This document shows, piece after piece, positions 51,501-62,504 of a DNA stretch of 64,000 nucleotides. The stretch covers positions 372,001 to 436,000 of the forward strand of contig JAALGY010000016.1 in the NCBI GenBank assembly GCA_032358165.1. The letters are read 5' to 3'. The notes under the pieces were generated by a model. It searched no databases, was not told the DNA's origin, and saw only the letters and a program-made list of their open reading frames with translations. Source of the DNA: Diplosphaera chodatii. Lineage: Eukaryota; Chlorophyta; Trebouxiophyceae; Prasiolales; Stichococcaceae. Each line of letters begins with the position of its first letter. The stretch's first letter is position 1. Made by a program: the position numbers and the translations under genes.

Positions 51501-54470
51501 ATGTTGCAGGTGAGCACATGCACATATGTCATGCTGGCGGTCCGCACCCGAGGCTCAGCGCCTGGAAGACGGAGTCCAGCTCGACGCCCCCAGTCAGAGG
51601 GCAGCCCGACCGGCCGGCTGGCGGCTTGGCTGTTAGCACACGCCGCACGTCCGCCGCGATGCCGACCGCCAGCTCATCCGCCAGCAGCACCATCAGGTCA
51701 TGGTGCTTGCTGGGTTCACAAGGGGGCAACAAATGAGTTCAGGTAGCCCCTCTCAATGGCATACATGCTCTGCCCGGCAGCGGCCTCGCCTGCCAGAAGA
51801 CCACTGAGCTCACCAGCCTTTCTGAGGCTACCATGCAAGACATGGGGCGATCAGGGACTGTCACCTGATGCGTCCGGAGGCAGCTGGATCAGCAATGAAG
51901 GGCTGCAGCACCACGGCGTCCTGCAACTGCGGGTCTTGCTGCCAGTTGTGTAACCGTGGCAGCACGTTATGCTGTAAGAAATCCACCTGTAGCTGCATGT
52001 GGCTGTCGCAGTGCTCGCCAAGTTTGCGCAAGTACCTACGAAGTAAGGGTAGCAGACTGTCGTGTACACATGTTAGCGGAATATGCGCAGCCCCTTCACA
52101 GGGATGTTCAGGTGGATGACCACAATGTCACAGCGTGCAGCACAAAGGCTTCTCTAATTCACCTGGCTGCAATCAGTATCAGCGCCGTCTTGTTTGAGTC
52201 GTCAAGATCACCGTGTGCTGGTTGCAGGGCCTGTGCATAAAAACCAAGACACTTCAGGACTTGCACAATACATCCAGCTCCAAGGTTAGGCGGCATGCAC
52301 AGCTGCCCTGCTGATCTGCAAGAACCGTAGACACCATGCAATTAGTGTGCACAGCAGCACACAGACACCTGCGCAGCAGCCGCAGCCAACTTGCCGATGG
52401 CAGCAGGAGATGCCACATCAGTAGCATTTCTCATCATCCAGCCGGTGCCCAGCCACAGCACATTGCCCAGTGCTACCAATGCGGCTGCCAATGGAGCGAC
52501 ATCCTGCAGGCACCTTTTGACACATCAGGCACTGTGACACTGGAGCCTTGCAACAGCTGGGCCTTTGCAAAGAGCTCAGCGGCACGATGTGGCGCAATCA
52601 CAGTGGTCCAGGTGTCTCCCAAGAGGGTCGGTAATGGGCAGGCTTCGTAGTGTTTCGCGTCAATGACTGTTTGTTGGAGTGGGTTGCAGACGTGCATCGC
52701 ACCCTGGTTCGGAGCAGGCATGCCATGTCCTGGAAGAGGCTGGTGAGGATGTCCAAGAACATGTCTGCGCATTTGCGTTTTAGCACAAAACTAAGCTGTG
52801 GTGCCTGCCGGCGCCACAGCAGCTGCCCGCATACCATGGCGCCATTCAGGGCGTTGCCCAGGATGGACAAAGTCTTGACCTGCGGTGCAAGCAGTGGACA
52901 CTGATGTACGAGTCTCAAGATTGGCAGCCAGACTGGATGGTCGCAGATCAGCAGTGTTGTGACCAGTCACAAGCACAGGTGCACGAGCAGAAGCGGTGGG
53001 CTATTGATTTGCAGTCGTGGCACCTGCCACTCGTGGCATGACGGGACGAGCATGTGGCACATGCACACCACCATGCTGTCCTGGGCACCTGGCTGTCAGG
53101 CACGACCCTGCGCAGCGATGCCAGCAGCGCGCTGACGCCGCGGTGCGCATTCATCGCCAGCCTGAACGTGTCGACGACCAGGCGCGGGTCTCGCAGCACT
53201 GCCGCAGAAGCCGCGTCCGCAGGCCGCAGGCCCAGTGACTGCCTCAGCAGCTCCACAGCTGCGATGAGCCAGATCGCGTGCGGTATCCTGCGCACAAACT
53301 CATAAGCAGTTGCTGCTGCTACACTTGCGTCTAAACAGCTAATCTCGTCGTACAGACCACGCCCAATTTGTCACCATCCAAACTGCAGACATGGAGCATA
53401 CGTGGTGCAGATGATCTGGGCAGCCCAGCGCAGCGCAGGGCGCAGCCCTCCGGCCAGCAGCGCCTGAGCGGTTTCGCCGAAGGTTCCGCATATGCCGCCA
53501 CGTTGGTCCAAGTCCGTATCCTCGTAGTGTGCTGCCGCAACCGCTGCAGCAGGAGGCGAGATGACGCGTAAATAGAACTGCCGCATCAGTTAGATGGTCT
53601 TCAGCTGATCGGCAGTTGCAGGCTGCCCCGGCACCGAGCTAGCTCAGGCGTGGCGGGCACCTGTTGCCAGCCGCCCCACCGCATGCTCCGGCCCAGTGCA
53701 GTCAATCTCCGCAACCAGTTCAGGGCTTGCCAGCACGCCGCGAATGCCGGGCACCTCCCGTCGCAGGAAGTTGAACATGTCCTGCCCGTCCTCACCGTCA
53801 TCTGTGCCTGCAAGCCAGCAGTTACCAAGTAACACGCACACCGTCTGATGGCGGCATGCACCAGAACTCTGCGCAAGTGTTGGTACACGGCCTGACCATG
53901 GCCCTTGGTGATGCTGAAGCAGACAGCCATGCCGGCATGCTGGGCATGCCTGTTACAGCAGCACAGACGTTTGCAGACACCCAAGCGACAGCTTCAAAAT
54001 TTCGTGTGGTCACCACGTTGTTATTCAAGCTCACCAAACAGGGATGCAATGCTCCCAGCTGCGGCAATGACGAGACGCGTCTCGCGCGCTGCGAGCAGCC
54101 CGCAGCACGTCAGCAGGACACCAATCTTCGCCAAATCACTGGTGCTTCTGCATAGGCGCCACGCCCAGGTCAGTGATCAGCATGATGCACCGCCAGAGGG
54201 CACACGTTCGGATCAGGGTGAGTGCGTGTGCAACCAGGACATGCCAAGCTGTGTGATGCAGCAGGCCACGCACTCTCCCAACTGCTGCTCCAGACACCGC
54301 CGGAGCCTGAACCAGTCCGGCTTCCCACCGCGTGTGCCGCTGACATCGGCCAACATCGCCAGCAGCAGCTTGTGTTCAGCAGGCTCGTCCGCAGGCAGGC
54401 CGCTTGTGCTCACGAATTTCCTATACTCGGCAGCCACACCACGCAACAGTTGGCGAGATATTGAGTTGAA
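48524..54470 (-). CDS. C-terminal U-box protein, tandem copy B (probable E3 ubiquitin ligase)
   Basis: Paralogue of copy A, same strand and exon order. Exons read from RQLLRGVAAEYRKFV and KPDWFRLRRCLEQQLG (54.27-54.47 kb), RLVIAAAGSIASLF (54.05 kb), GPEHAVGRLATGA (53.68 kb), RRIPHAIWLIAAVELLRQSL (53.25 kb), APLAAALVALGNVLWLGTGW (52.45 kb), HHDLMVLLADELAVGIAADV (51.7 kb), APAQDVVALLQHLEQELRLA (50.55 kb), an Ala/Gln-rich linker ending AECMAQLLMQ (49.3 kb), basic AARAAKAASKAKRKQQRR (49.1 kb) and the U-box exon (48524-48697). The two U-box exons are both 174 nt, and about 48 of 57 residues match by eye. Frames stay open in every recognised exon, so both copies look functional. B lacks about 70 residues that copy A can encode at 46.4-46.6 kb. 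The N-terminus upstream of 54470 is open. Confidence 0.8.
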
Positions 54471-55351
54471 AGTTCTTTTTTCAAGCTCTAATCATGCTTG
54501 CGACGTATGCAACAGTTGCTGCAGTGGCGCGACTGCGGGCGCATGCATGCATGCGCACCCTGTGCGCCGGCTTCCTGCGTCAACCATCGCTGCAACTCAG
54601 CTGCACCGCTGAGCTATGGCTGACCACGCCTAGGTGTCACACGACTGCTGTGAAGCAGCCATCAAGAATTGTCTGTTGCGCCAGTGGCATGTAGTGAACT
54701 GGCCATTTGCTGGTTGCCTTAGCAAAATACCACTGTGTCAGCAGCCCCAACATGATCAGCGGGTCGTATAGGCAACAGGCACGCGTGCTGCATACGGTTG
54801 GACGCAGCTGGAAGTCTTCAATGGACGGCGTCAACATGGTGCAACCACTCGAGTGCATCTCGAGTGAGAGATCTCCAATATTTGCTACCGTACATGCATA
54901 TGGCAACAACAGGCCAAAACCTCCTTCCCCAACACAAACCGCACACATTGTGCGTATCCATTGCGTACACATCATCACCGTCCGGCCTCCGGACAAGGCA
55001 CACTTGATCGTGCAGACAGACAAGTGACGTACTGATGTCACCACATGCACCAAGGCTGCTGTGTTGTCGGCCGCCATTAGCGGTGCTTTGATGTTGCCAG
55101 CTGCATTACGTCCTGAATTGAACTCTCAGTAATGAGCAGAGCGCTGGACTCGGCCAACGCTGTCTGCAAGCTCCTCGCACACCCTGTGCTTGTCGTGGGC
55201 GCAGCACGGCTGGGTCCTCTGCTTGCTGCTGCCAACCTGACAGAGCTCCAGGTACCGCTAGCGGAGCTTGCAATCTGGAAGGGATGATGGTCCGATGGCC
55301 CTGACAGGACGTTGAACGCTTGGCAGTGCAGCCACCCACACGCCATGGCCG
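54471..55351. promoter_or_regulatory. Divergent region between U-box copy B (-) and NEPRO (+)
   Basis: About 880 bp between oppositely oriented genes. It must hold the NEPRO promoter and the start of copy B, including the candidate upstream exon at 54637-55077. No core promoter motif stands out. Confidence 0.35.
54637..55077 (-). CDS. Possible upstream exon(s) of U-box copy B, or a small separate gene
   Basis: A 146-codon open stretch starting MAADNTAALVHVVTSV and containing IGDLSLEMHSSGCTMLTPS and CLYDPLIMLGLLTQWY. Amino-acid usage looks more like protein than the Ala/Cys-rich shadow frames nearby. No family is recognised. It lies directly upstream of copy B on the same strand and could supply its N-terminus, but I could not fix the splice into the 54470 exon. 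Copy A has no matching segment upstream. Another minus-strand frame (55077-55364) overlaps the NEPRO start and is weaker. Confidence 0.3.
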   Translation of the reverse strand: MAADNTAALVHVVTSVRHLSVCTIKCALSGGRTVMMCTQWIRTMCAVCVGEGGFGLLLPYACTVANIGDLSLEMHSSGCTMLTPSIEDFQLRPTVCSTRACCLYDPLIMLGLLTQWYFAKATSKWPVHYMPLAQQTILDGCFTAVV

Positions 55352-57918
55352 ATGCAGGGTGCACTTGCGCCGCCGCAGCTGTGGCAGGAGGTGGCGCTGT
55401 TCGAGCGGCTACTGTACAAGAACCGGAGCCAGCATCGCCGTGGCCGCTACTTCCAGCGCTGCCTAGAGGTGGATGCTCATCTCAGCTTGCGCCATTTGCA
55501 TCCCAGGATAGGAGCTTGCACACAGACTTCCACCTGTCAACAGCAGGACCATGCAGCTGCGTATCCACCGCAGGTGAAGCGGCATCTGCAGCTGCTGCAA
55601 ATGGTACAGCTGCCGGCGGTGCTGGCCCTGCTGGAGGACGGCAGAAGGGCGCCTTCAGGCAACCCAGCCGACGCAGTCCCAGGTGCACAGCGGTGTCCGT
55701 GTGCTGCAGCGTGCCAGAGTCCCTGCACCCCTGTGGTAATCATCCCAAGGCCAGTTCGTCCCAAGGGCACTTTGGAACTGGCCTTGGGATGATCACCACA
55801 GGGGTGCAGGGACTCGCACAGTCTTCATGCACAATTCTGCGCTTGAAGCTCCTGAGCAGCATGGCATGTCGTCACCCTGTCCGCTGTGGGTCGTCCCGCA
55901 GCGCTGCCGGGGGAGGCGTGGCTGCCGCGGCGCGCCCTGGGCTTCCTGGCGCTGCGGCGGCTGCGGGGCGGGGCGCGGGAGGCCGCGCACGTGGCGGCCG
56001 CGGCCGCCAAGGCGGCCCGGGACATCGGCGCCATGGCGGCGCAGGGCTTCTTCCTGCCGTTCTGCCTCACCATGACCGCCGCACTTGCGCGCATCCATGT
56101 GCGCCCTGCAACAGGCTCAGCCCCATGCTCCTGCATCTTGCTGTGTGACGATCAGCTTCGTCCAAGACTCGGCTGCGACCGCCCGCCACGTACCCCTTGC
56201 GTGCATGATGATGCTCATGTGTGTTGCACCCTGCAGATCTACACGGCGCAGATGGTGCTGGACTGCGTGCGGGCCTACAACGCTGCGGCGGAGCTGCTGC
56301 CGCTGCTCCCTGCTGTGGAGGCAGTGGCTGGCGCGGATGCTGTGGTGGCGCTGCACCCGGGACAGCTGCCACCAATGCTGGCGGTCGACTGGCGGGCCGG
56401 CCTTCCTGCACTCCGCAGCGTGCCTTTCGATGCAGGTGCCACGAGCTGCTGTTGCATTGCATTGTCATGCTGCTGCCACTCCTCGGACCTACTGTCGCAA
56501 CGCGTAATGCAACAAACTCTATTTCAATCGACGGCAGGGGAGTCCTGGGAGGCAAAGTGTGCAGCAGCCTGGAAACAGCACGGCCTCTCCCTGGCGACAC
56601 ACCAGCAGCAGCCTGCAGTGAGTCGGTACACTCGAGGCCCATCGCTGGGTGGGCAGGCAGCTGCAGGACCTGGCAGCATGGCAGCAGGCGATGAGCTGGG
56701 CGTGCGAGTTGACCGGCGGCAGTTTGCTGAGCAGCTTGCGGCTGTGCCGATGATCAGCGCTGTCAAGGTGCTTGAAGCCCACGTTTGAGCGTACCACTGC
56801 AGATGATCCGCAGATGATCCTGGGAGCAGATGAGCACTGAGCATTATTTGACCACTGCTTGACTGTTGAGTCAAGCAACACTACCCACCCGTGGTCTCAT
56901 GTCATTGGCGCAGGATACCCACCCTGGGCCAGATGGTCAGCCCCCACAGGCCATCCGCTTTACACGTTCAGCCGCGCCGCTGGGCATGGCAGAGTCTGTG
57001 GGCGGTGCCGTCGCTGCACTGCCCCTGTCACCCGCCGAAGGCTCACCAGCAGGTGGTGCCCTGACAGAGCAGATCAGCCGTGAAGAAGTGCTGCTGCTGT
57101 CATCTGCTCAGGGCCCTGCACCAGCCCCGCTGCTGCCAGCACAGCACGCAGATGTGGCAGATCATGCAGCCGCAACGCTGGCTGTGCAGCCAATGGCCAG
57201 TGCTGTTCCAGGCGCTCAGGCCAGCGTCGCCCAGTCTGCACCTGCTTCGGCAGAGCAGCCGTCGAAGCTGGCTGCCATGCTGGCGCTGCAGCAGGCGCCG
57301 CCACTGCACAGGCCAGCACCCAGGCAGCCGTCTGCCGCAGCCGCAGTGCCTGCAGCTACACAACAGCAGCAGCCCCCAGTGTCCCCGCAGCCGGCAGAAA
57401 AGCAGATCGACTCAGCCCCTGCACCCTCTGCTTCAGTTGCGAGTGCAGCCTCAGCTCAGGCGGCGGCGCAGCCACCGCTCGACTGGGGCAGCAGCTGGGC
57501 GGCGGCACCGGGCCTCGACTCTGCTGTGACGGCGGTGCAGCCAGAAGAACGTGCAGCAACGGCGCTGCATGCGGTCGCTGCAGGGCCTGCGCTGCAGCCT
57601 GGCCAGGCATCGGCGGCGGCAGGCAGGTCAGGCGAGCCGAGCGAGGGTGGGCACCTCTTTTGCAGTGCCACCTCCAGTGCCACCACCAGCGCAGCGGTCA
57701 TGAGCACTGCAGGATCGCCAGCAGCCGCGGCTGCACCAGGTGTGCAGGACCGTGCACAGGCAGCGACGCTGGGCGCAGCCCCCACGCTGCATCCCGGCCA
57801 GCAGTCCAGGCAGCAGGTGCAGCCCGCACAGCCTGCACGCAGGACGCTGCAGCAGTTGCCAAGGAAGAGGCGCCGAGGCGCAGCACCCTCCAAACCAGCA
57901 GAGCCGGGTGCCGATTAA
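55352..57918 (+). CDS. NEPRO: NEPRO/RMP1-like nucleolar protein with long low-complexity C-terminus
   Basis: NEPRO-family proteins are nucleolar and are regarded as counterparts of the yeast RNase MRP subunit Rmp1, acting in pre-rRNA processing. Exon 1 (55352-55468) contains LFERLLYKNRSQHRRGRYFQ, the family hallmark. Exon 2 (55574-55682) is VKRHLQLLQMVQLPAVLALL. Exon 3 (55902-56098) has GAMAAQGFFLPFCLTMTAAL, and exon 4 (56237 to about 56435) IYTAQMVLDCVRAYNAAAEL; both match the second conserved block. Exon 5 starts near 56536. Exon 6 (56914-57918, about 335 codons) is almost all Ala, Gln, Pro and Ser and ends KRRRGAAPSKPAEPGAD, a likely nuclear signal. The ATG at 55345 is out of frame, so 55352 is chosen. 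An earlier coding exon is not excluded. Confidence 0.85.
55717..55815 (+). repeat. Long near-perfect hairpin in NEPRO intron 2
   Basis: Left arm 55717-55757 and right arm 55775-55815 are 41 nt each and complementary at 40 positions (one G/A difference), with a 17-nt loop. The arms begin GAGTCCCTGCACCCCTGTGG. It lies wholly within the intron 55683-55901. Size and symmetry fit a miRNA-precursor-like or other small-RNA hairpin, a small inverted-repeat transposon remnant, or a recent inverted duplication. Confidence 0.85.
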
Positions 57919-59062
57919 TTGGCCATGAATGTATGCCTGCTGATGGTGCGCATGTTTCTTGCCTCGATGACTGCCCCTGAGCAGGCCGGAGGCCCGTCGC
58001 TCATACTTGTGCTTCTGCACACGCAGCCGAGCCAGCCACGCCGAGCTGGGCCGACTGGCTGGGGGTGCCGGCTTCGGCCGGCGGCAGCACAACAGCCGAC
58101 ACACCTGGGCGGTGAAGGTGGTGCAGCTGCTGACAAGCGTCACACAGCATCGCTGGCACGGGCGCAGCAACAGCGACAGGGTTTTGCCTGCAGACCGGCC
58201 GCAAGCTATCAGTCATCCCTACCTTGTTGCGGATGTGGTGGCACCCGTCGCTGTGGCCGGCAATGCAGTGTTCGACACGCTTCCTGGGAAGTCGCTACCG
58301 ATAGCGGTCAGGCTGTGGTCCAGAGCAGTTGCCCTTCGGATTGGGGCTCTTCCCCCTCAAGATGCCCCGAAGCCATGACACCATGGTTGTCGGACACTGT
58401 CAGACAGCATGCACCTGACGTCAGCGCCCCTAGCCAAAACAGACGATCCGAATGTGCGGGTGTCTAGGTGGCATCACGACGGCCGTTGTACACATCACCA
58501 GTCAACAAGAGCATACATCAAAGCCGACTGCAGCGGGCATCGCGTATGTAACCAGCAGATTGCCAGCTCACGAACAGCATCGCACGGTATCGACGCCCAG
58601 GAATAACCTGTGGCAGTGATTTGGCACCGGCTTTGCAGCGACCAGCCGCTGCGCAAGCGCGCATCAGCCACCGATTGAACGTGTCACGTCACAACCGTGC
58701 TAGCGGCTGAGGATCGACTGGCAGCCCACGGGCGTCATCCCTTCATGCTGTTGCCGTCATAGCACCCTGAGCTGTACTACGCCCGGTTGGGCATCCACGA
58801 ACGCAGGCCGCGCACGGCGGCAGACACAACGCTTAAAGGTACCTGAAAACTGCCAATCTAAGGGTTCAGCATTCTGCGGTCTGCACCAGACTACATCTGC
58901 ACTCGATCATCAGCCTACTGTGTGTGGTGCCGAGGGTCCAACCCCACCCCTTGTACCAGCGGCAGGCAGCCCGCACTGAGTCTGTAATCCTCCTAAAAAT
59001 ACGCAGTGGATAGCGTCGCAGTGGGACTACATACGCTCTGACGCGGTGGCAGGGCAGGGGCA
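57919..59062. other. NEPRO 3' UTR and spacer; TGTAA at 58547-58551
   Basis: About 1.1 kb without a supported gene. A TGTAA motif at 58547-58551 could be the NEPRO poly(A) signal, giving a long 3' UTR of about 640 nt. Cys-rich minus-strand frames at 57.6-58.2 kb were considered and not called. The rest should contain the promoter of the DUF3431 gene. Confidence 0.4.
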
Positions 59063-62000
59063 ATGCCCGTGGTGGTGCTGGCCGGGTCGAAAACTGTCAT
59101 TGGCCTACTGGCCGTGGTGTGCGTGCTGGTTGTGCTGCAGCTGAGCCCAACAGGTGTGATCGTTTGTGGCCTTGCCCCTGAAGAGCACCTGCACAATACA
59201 CTTGTGTGCTCAAGGCATATGCCCATGCATGCACCCGCATGGGCAGCCCCCATATGCGGTTGAGCTCGTACGGCTGTCACAGCTGCATGCCAAGGCGACA
59301 TGCGCCTGTTGACAACGCAGGCTTCTTCCGCGTCTGTGATCAATCACGTGTGTTGGCGGGACCGCTTGCGTCCAAGCCAGATCGTTCCGGGCAGGCCGGA
59401 CGGCGCCTGGTCGAGGCAGATGAGCCCACCGGCGTGGCACGCATGATCGTGGCAGCGACACAGGACCCAGGCAAGCAGGAGGGCGCCTGAAGTGTGACTT
59501 CCGCGCTGCATGGGGCCAGCAGTAAGCTGAGCCTGGCTGGCTGACGGAGGTCCATTTCTGTAGGGGGTTGCATGCCCTAGAGTAGTGGACCTGTGCAAGG
59601 GCAGACAGCTCACACACTGAGGCTGGGCGTGCAGCTGAGGCCGCGTGGATCCAAAAGAAGCTCGGGGATGTCGCCACCGTCCGGGTGTACCAGGTGGTAA
59701 AGGACGCCGAGCGGCGGGCGGCCTGCCAGAGTGCGCCTGTGCCCCTGCCCTGCAGCACCTGAACCCGGCTAGCGCCCAACATAAGTCCTCACCCACCTGT
59801 TTCCGAGCTGTGCTGACCCTGCCACCCTGCTGTGCTGCTGCTGATGCCAAGTGCTCTGTCATGTGCGCAGATGCGACGGCGGCAAACACCACAGACGTCA
59901 TCAAGGCGCTGTCCTGCTGGCCGCACATGGCCAGCGGCGCCGGCAGGGAGGCGTCCGTGTACCTGCAGTACATCGTGGACGAGTACGACCACGGGCTGGC
60001 GGACACAACGGTGTTCCTCCACGGGCACATGTGAGGGCGGCGCGGCTCAGGCCCGGCACACATGGCTGCACGATGACGTCTTTGCTGCGGGGGGTACCTG
60101 CGCAAGCGGAACGCATGCAGATGCCTGATATGCTTCCAGCTCCATCAGCATGCCCCATGTTTTGGGACGTGCAGTAAGGCGTGGCACCGGCCGCCCGTTG
60201 ATGATTTCGCGGTGCTGCTGCGGCGGCTGAGGTGGGGCGAGATCGGGTTTGGCAGCCTGCGGACGTGGGGCATGCTGGGGACCAACTTCTGGTGGGCCTT
60301 CTGACCGGCTGCAACGTCATGCTCGTTCTGGGAGCATGGCCACTGCGGTTTTGACATCAGTGACGGACATGGCGCTCAGTCTGGTCATGCACCGGCCCGG
60401 ACTGCAAGGTGTCCCACAGCTACTGGCGCCAAGATGCTGCTGCACCCCTGCGTCTGCATGACCCCATGTCGGTGCTCCCAGCAACACGACCGAGTCGCTG
60501 CTTATCGTGTAGCACGACAATCGTCACTCCGCATCATGACATTGCTGCTGATGGCTGTTTCCCTTGGTGTGCAGGGACACTGCTGTTTTCATCGACCCAA
60601 TAGAGCCCTCCAGGTACCGGCAACGACAGGGTCTTGCACACTTTTTGTCCTCATCACACATTGTGCCTGAGAATGTGTGCGGCTGGGTGCCAGCACATGC
60701 TGATGCACATGGCAGTAGTGTGGTTCCAACGAAGTGGCGACCCTGCCAGCACCTCGTGCGCAGGTGTTCCAATATCACGCGCAATGCTGGGCGGTGGCAC
60801 GGGTTCTGTCACTACCAGGGGGACACCGTTCGTGAGTGGCGGCTCACACTTCGTGCATGTGACACAGGCCATTGGTGCTGCTTTATTAGGCTCGTTTCCC
60901 GGAGCTGTGCACCCATCGAAGCATGCACATGGTGTACTGAGAATCTTGTGGACACAATCTCGGACACCTCGCACTCTGTGCTGTGCAGAGAGGACCTGGC
61001 AGGACCTCCGGTTGAATGAGACATTTGGACGTATGCCACACGAGATTCGTGCACCAGGTCCGACAACTCTTGCACACTAGGGACTTTTCCGCTGCTGTGT
61101 CAGGCGCACCTCTTGCAAACATATGTGAGCGCTTCACCAGGCAGCCATGCGGCATTGACACTTACTCTTTGTGGTCCCATCAACATGATGGAAGCTGCTC
61201 CATCCTGTGGCACAGGCTGCTGTGCGGAGTTTGTCGTGTCCCGGCGACGGATCCGAGCGCGGCCCAAGCAGTTCTACGTTGATCTGCTGGCGCGCCTCGA
61301 CGCGCTTGGCCCTGATCACCCAGACTCGCCATATGCACTGGAGCACTGCTGGCATGCCTTCTTCGTGAGTCTTGCACCAACGCTGGGCATGCTGCCATCT
61401 GGTTGTGAGGGCTGCGTAACGCTGCAAAATCGTTACATGGCGGAGGTGCTCTGAGCAAGTGATCGGCTCGGCCACGGCTCAGGCGACCATCACCGATAAT
61501 GAGCCTTCTGATATGCAGGGCGAGCCGTGGATCAGCTATGGCATCGGCAAGTGCGAGCTGGTCACCTGCAGGTCCGCATCGCCCAGTGTCGGTCTGGTGA
61601 CAAGGGCAAACGATGCTGCGTGCCACAGAAGATTTCAGCTGTGTGTGCTGCAAGTAACATCCCCCTGCATGTGCATCTGCCCTTCACAATCCTGCCTGTT
61701 CATGCGTGCGCAGTGAAACGGAAGAGAGTGACCCGGACCTGAAACCGCCAGCCAGCATCAACGACCCCTATTCGTTCCACAAACCACCAAAGCCAACAGA
61801 GGTGCAACTCAGTTTGCATTCAGTTACGTTGCTACCTCTCTGTATCACTTTGCCTCCTTGCGCAGCTAAGGCGGCAGCGGTGTGGACTTCTTTTCACGGC
61901 GGCACATGCTTGGCCCTGATGACCCAGCGCCTCCTCGGTGACAGCCAGCACTGTCAGGAACTCTCACACATCAGGGTATGCAACATGCGGCTTTTTGAGC

Positions 62001-62101
62001 AAATCATCATGAGAGCTGCCTTGCAGGTGTGCCAATGGGATTTCGACGAGAAGACATGGCATTGTGAGCCGCTTGAGGGCGCATCAAACACTGATGAGTG
62101 A
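59063..62101 (+). CDS. DUF3431 protein with N-terminal membrane anchor
   Basis: DUF3431 proteins are uncharacterised and glycosyltransferase-like, common in fungi and algae. The start at 59063 gives a type II anchor, KTVIGLLAVVCVLVVLQL. Exons then read GFFRVCDQSRVL and ARMIVAATQDP; WIQKKLGDVATVRVYQ; ANTTDVIKALSCWPHM; GREASVYLQYIVDEYDHGLA and DTTVFLHGH, the core motif; KAWHRPPVDDFAVLLRRLRW; a short exon joining NFW to DTAVFIDPIEPS; CCAEFVVSRRRIRARPKQFY; LEHCWHAFF spliced to GEPWISYGIGKCEL. A likely GC-AG intron joins ATQDP to the WIQKK exon. Between 60.65 and 61.2 kb and after 61.56 kb the exons are uncertain. The proposed last exon ends DEKTWHCEPLEGASNTDE (TGA 62099-62101), supported by a TGTAA 110 nt downstream. 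The enzyme is probably Golgi-resident; its reaction is unknown. Confidence 0.78.
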
Positions 62102-62210
62102 TTGTCGTTCAGATATGTGGCGTGCGGCGCCTGCATCTCAGAAGTTTGGCCTGATGTCAGCTCACTCGAAGAGCACGTTTGCAGCGAACGTTGTTTGTGG
62201 TTTGAGCCCT

Positions 62211-62215
62211 TGTAA
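62211..62215 (+). terminator. Candidate TGTAA poly(A) signal of the DUF3431 gene
   Basis: TGTAA, the usual chlorophyte polyadenylation signal, 110 nt after the proposed stop at 62101 and before the next gene. The spacing is typical and supports placing the gene end at 62101. Confidence 0.45.
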
Positions 62216-62504
62216 CACATGCATCAAGGTCGCACATAGACAGCATGAATCTATTAACCCTCACTTCATTGAGCCCTCTGGTGTGACCCCAGAGATGCAT
62301 CTCAGATTGAAGGAGATCTGCAAGATGCAACCCTGCATGCAAGCATTCTGGGTAGATGCCAGTTGTGCTGTGAGCACACCAATGCTAGATACCGCAAGTG
62401 CAACTCCTGATCCGACCTGCCTTGCTGGGTCACGCCTGGGCCTTTGTGCTGCCCTCGAGATCGTCTCGTTGCAGCCATGTGATGGTGATTGTTTAACTGC
62501 GGAG

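Noticed and set aside
57628..58216. Cys-rich minus-strand frames with CxxC pairs, possible zinc protein or RNase P/MRP Rpp21-like subunit
   Set aside because: The Cys content comes from GCA/GCG-rich codons of the NEPRO tail read backwards; no ordered zinc-ribbon spacing and no supporting splice structure.
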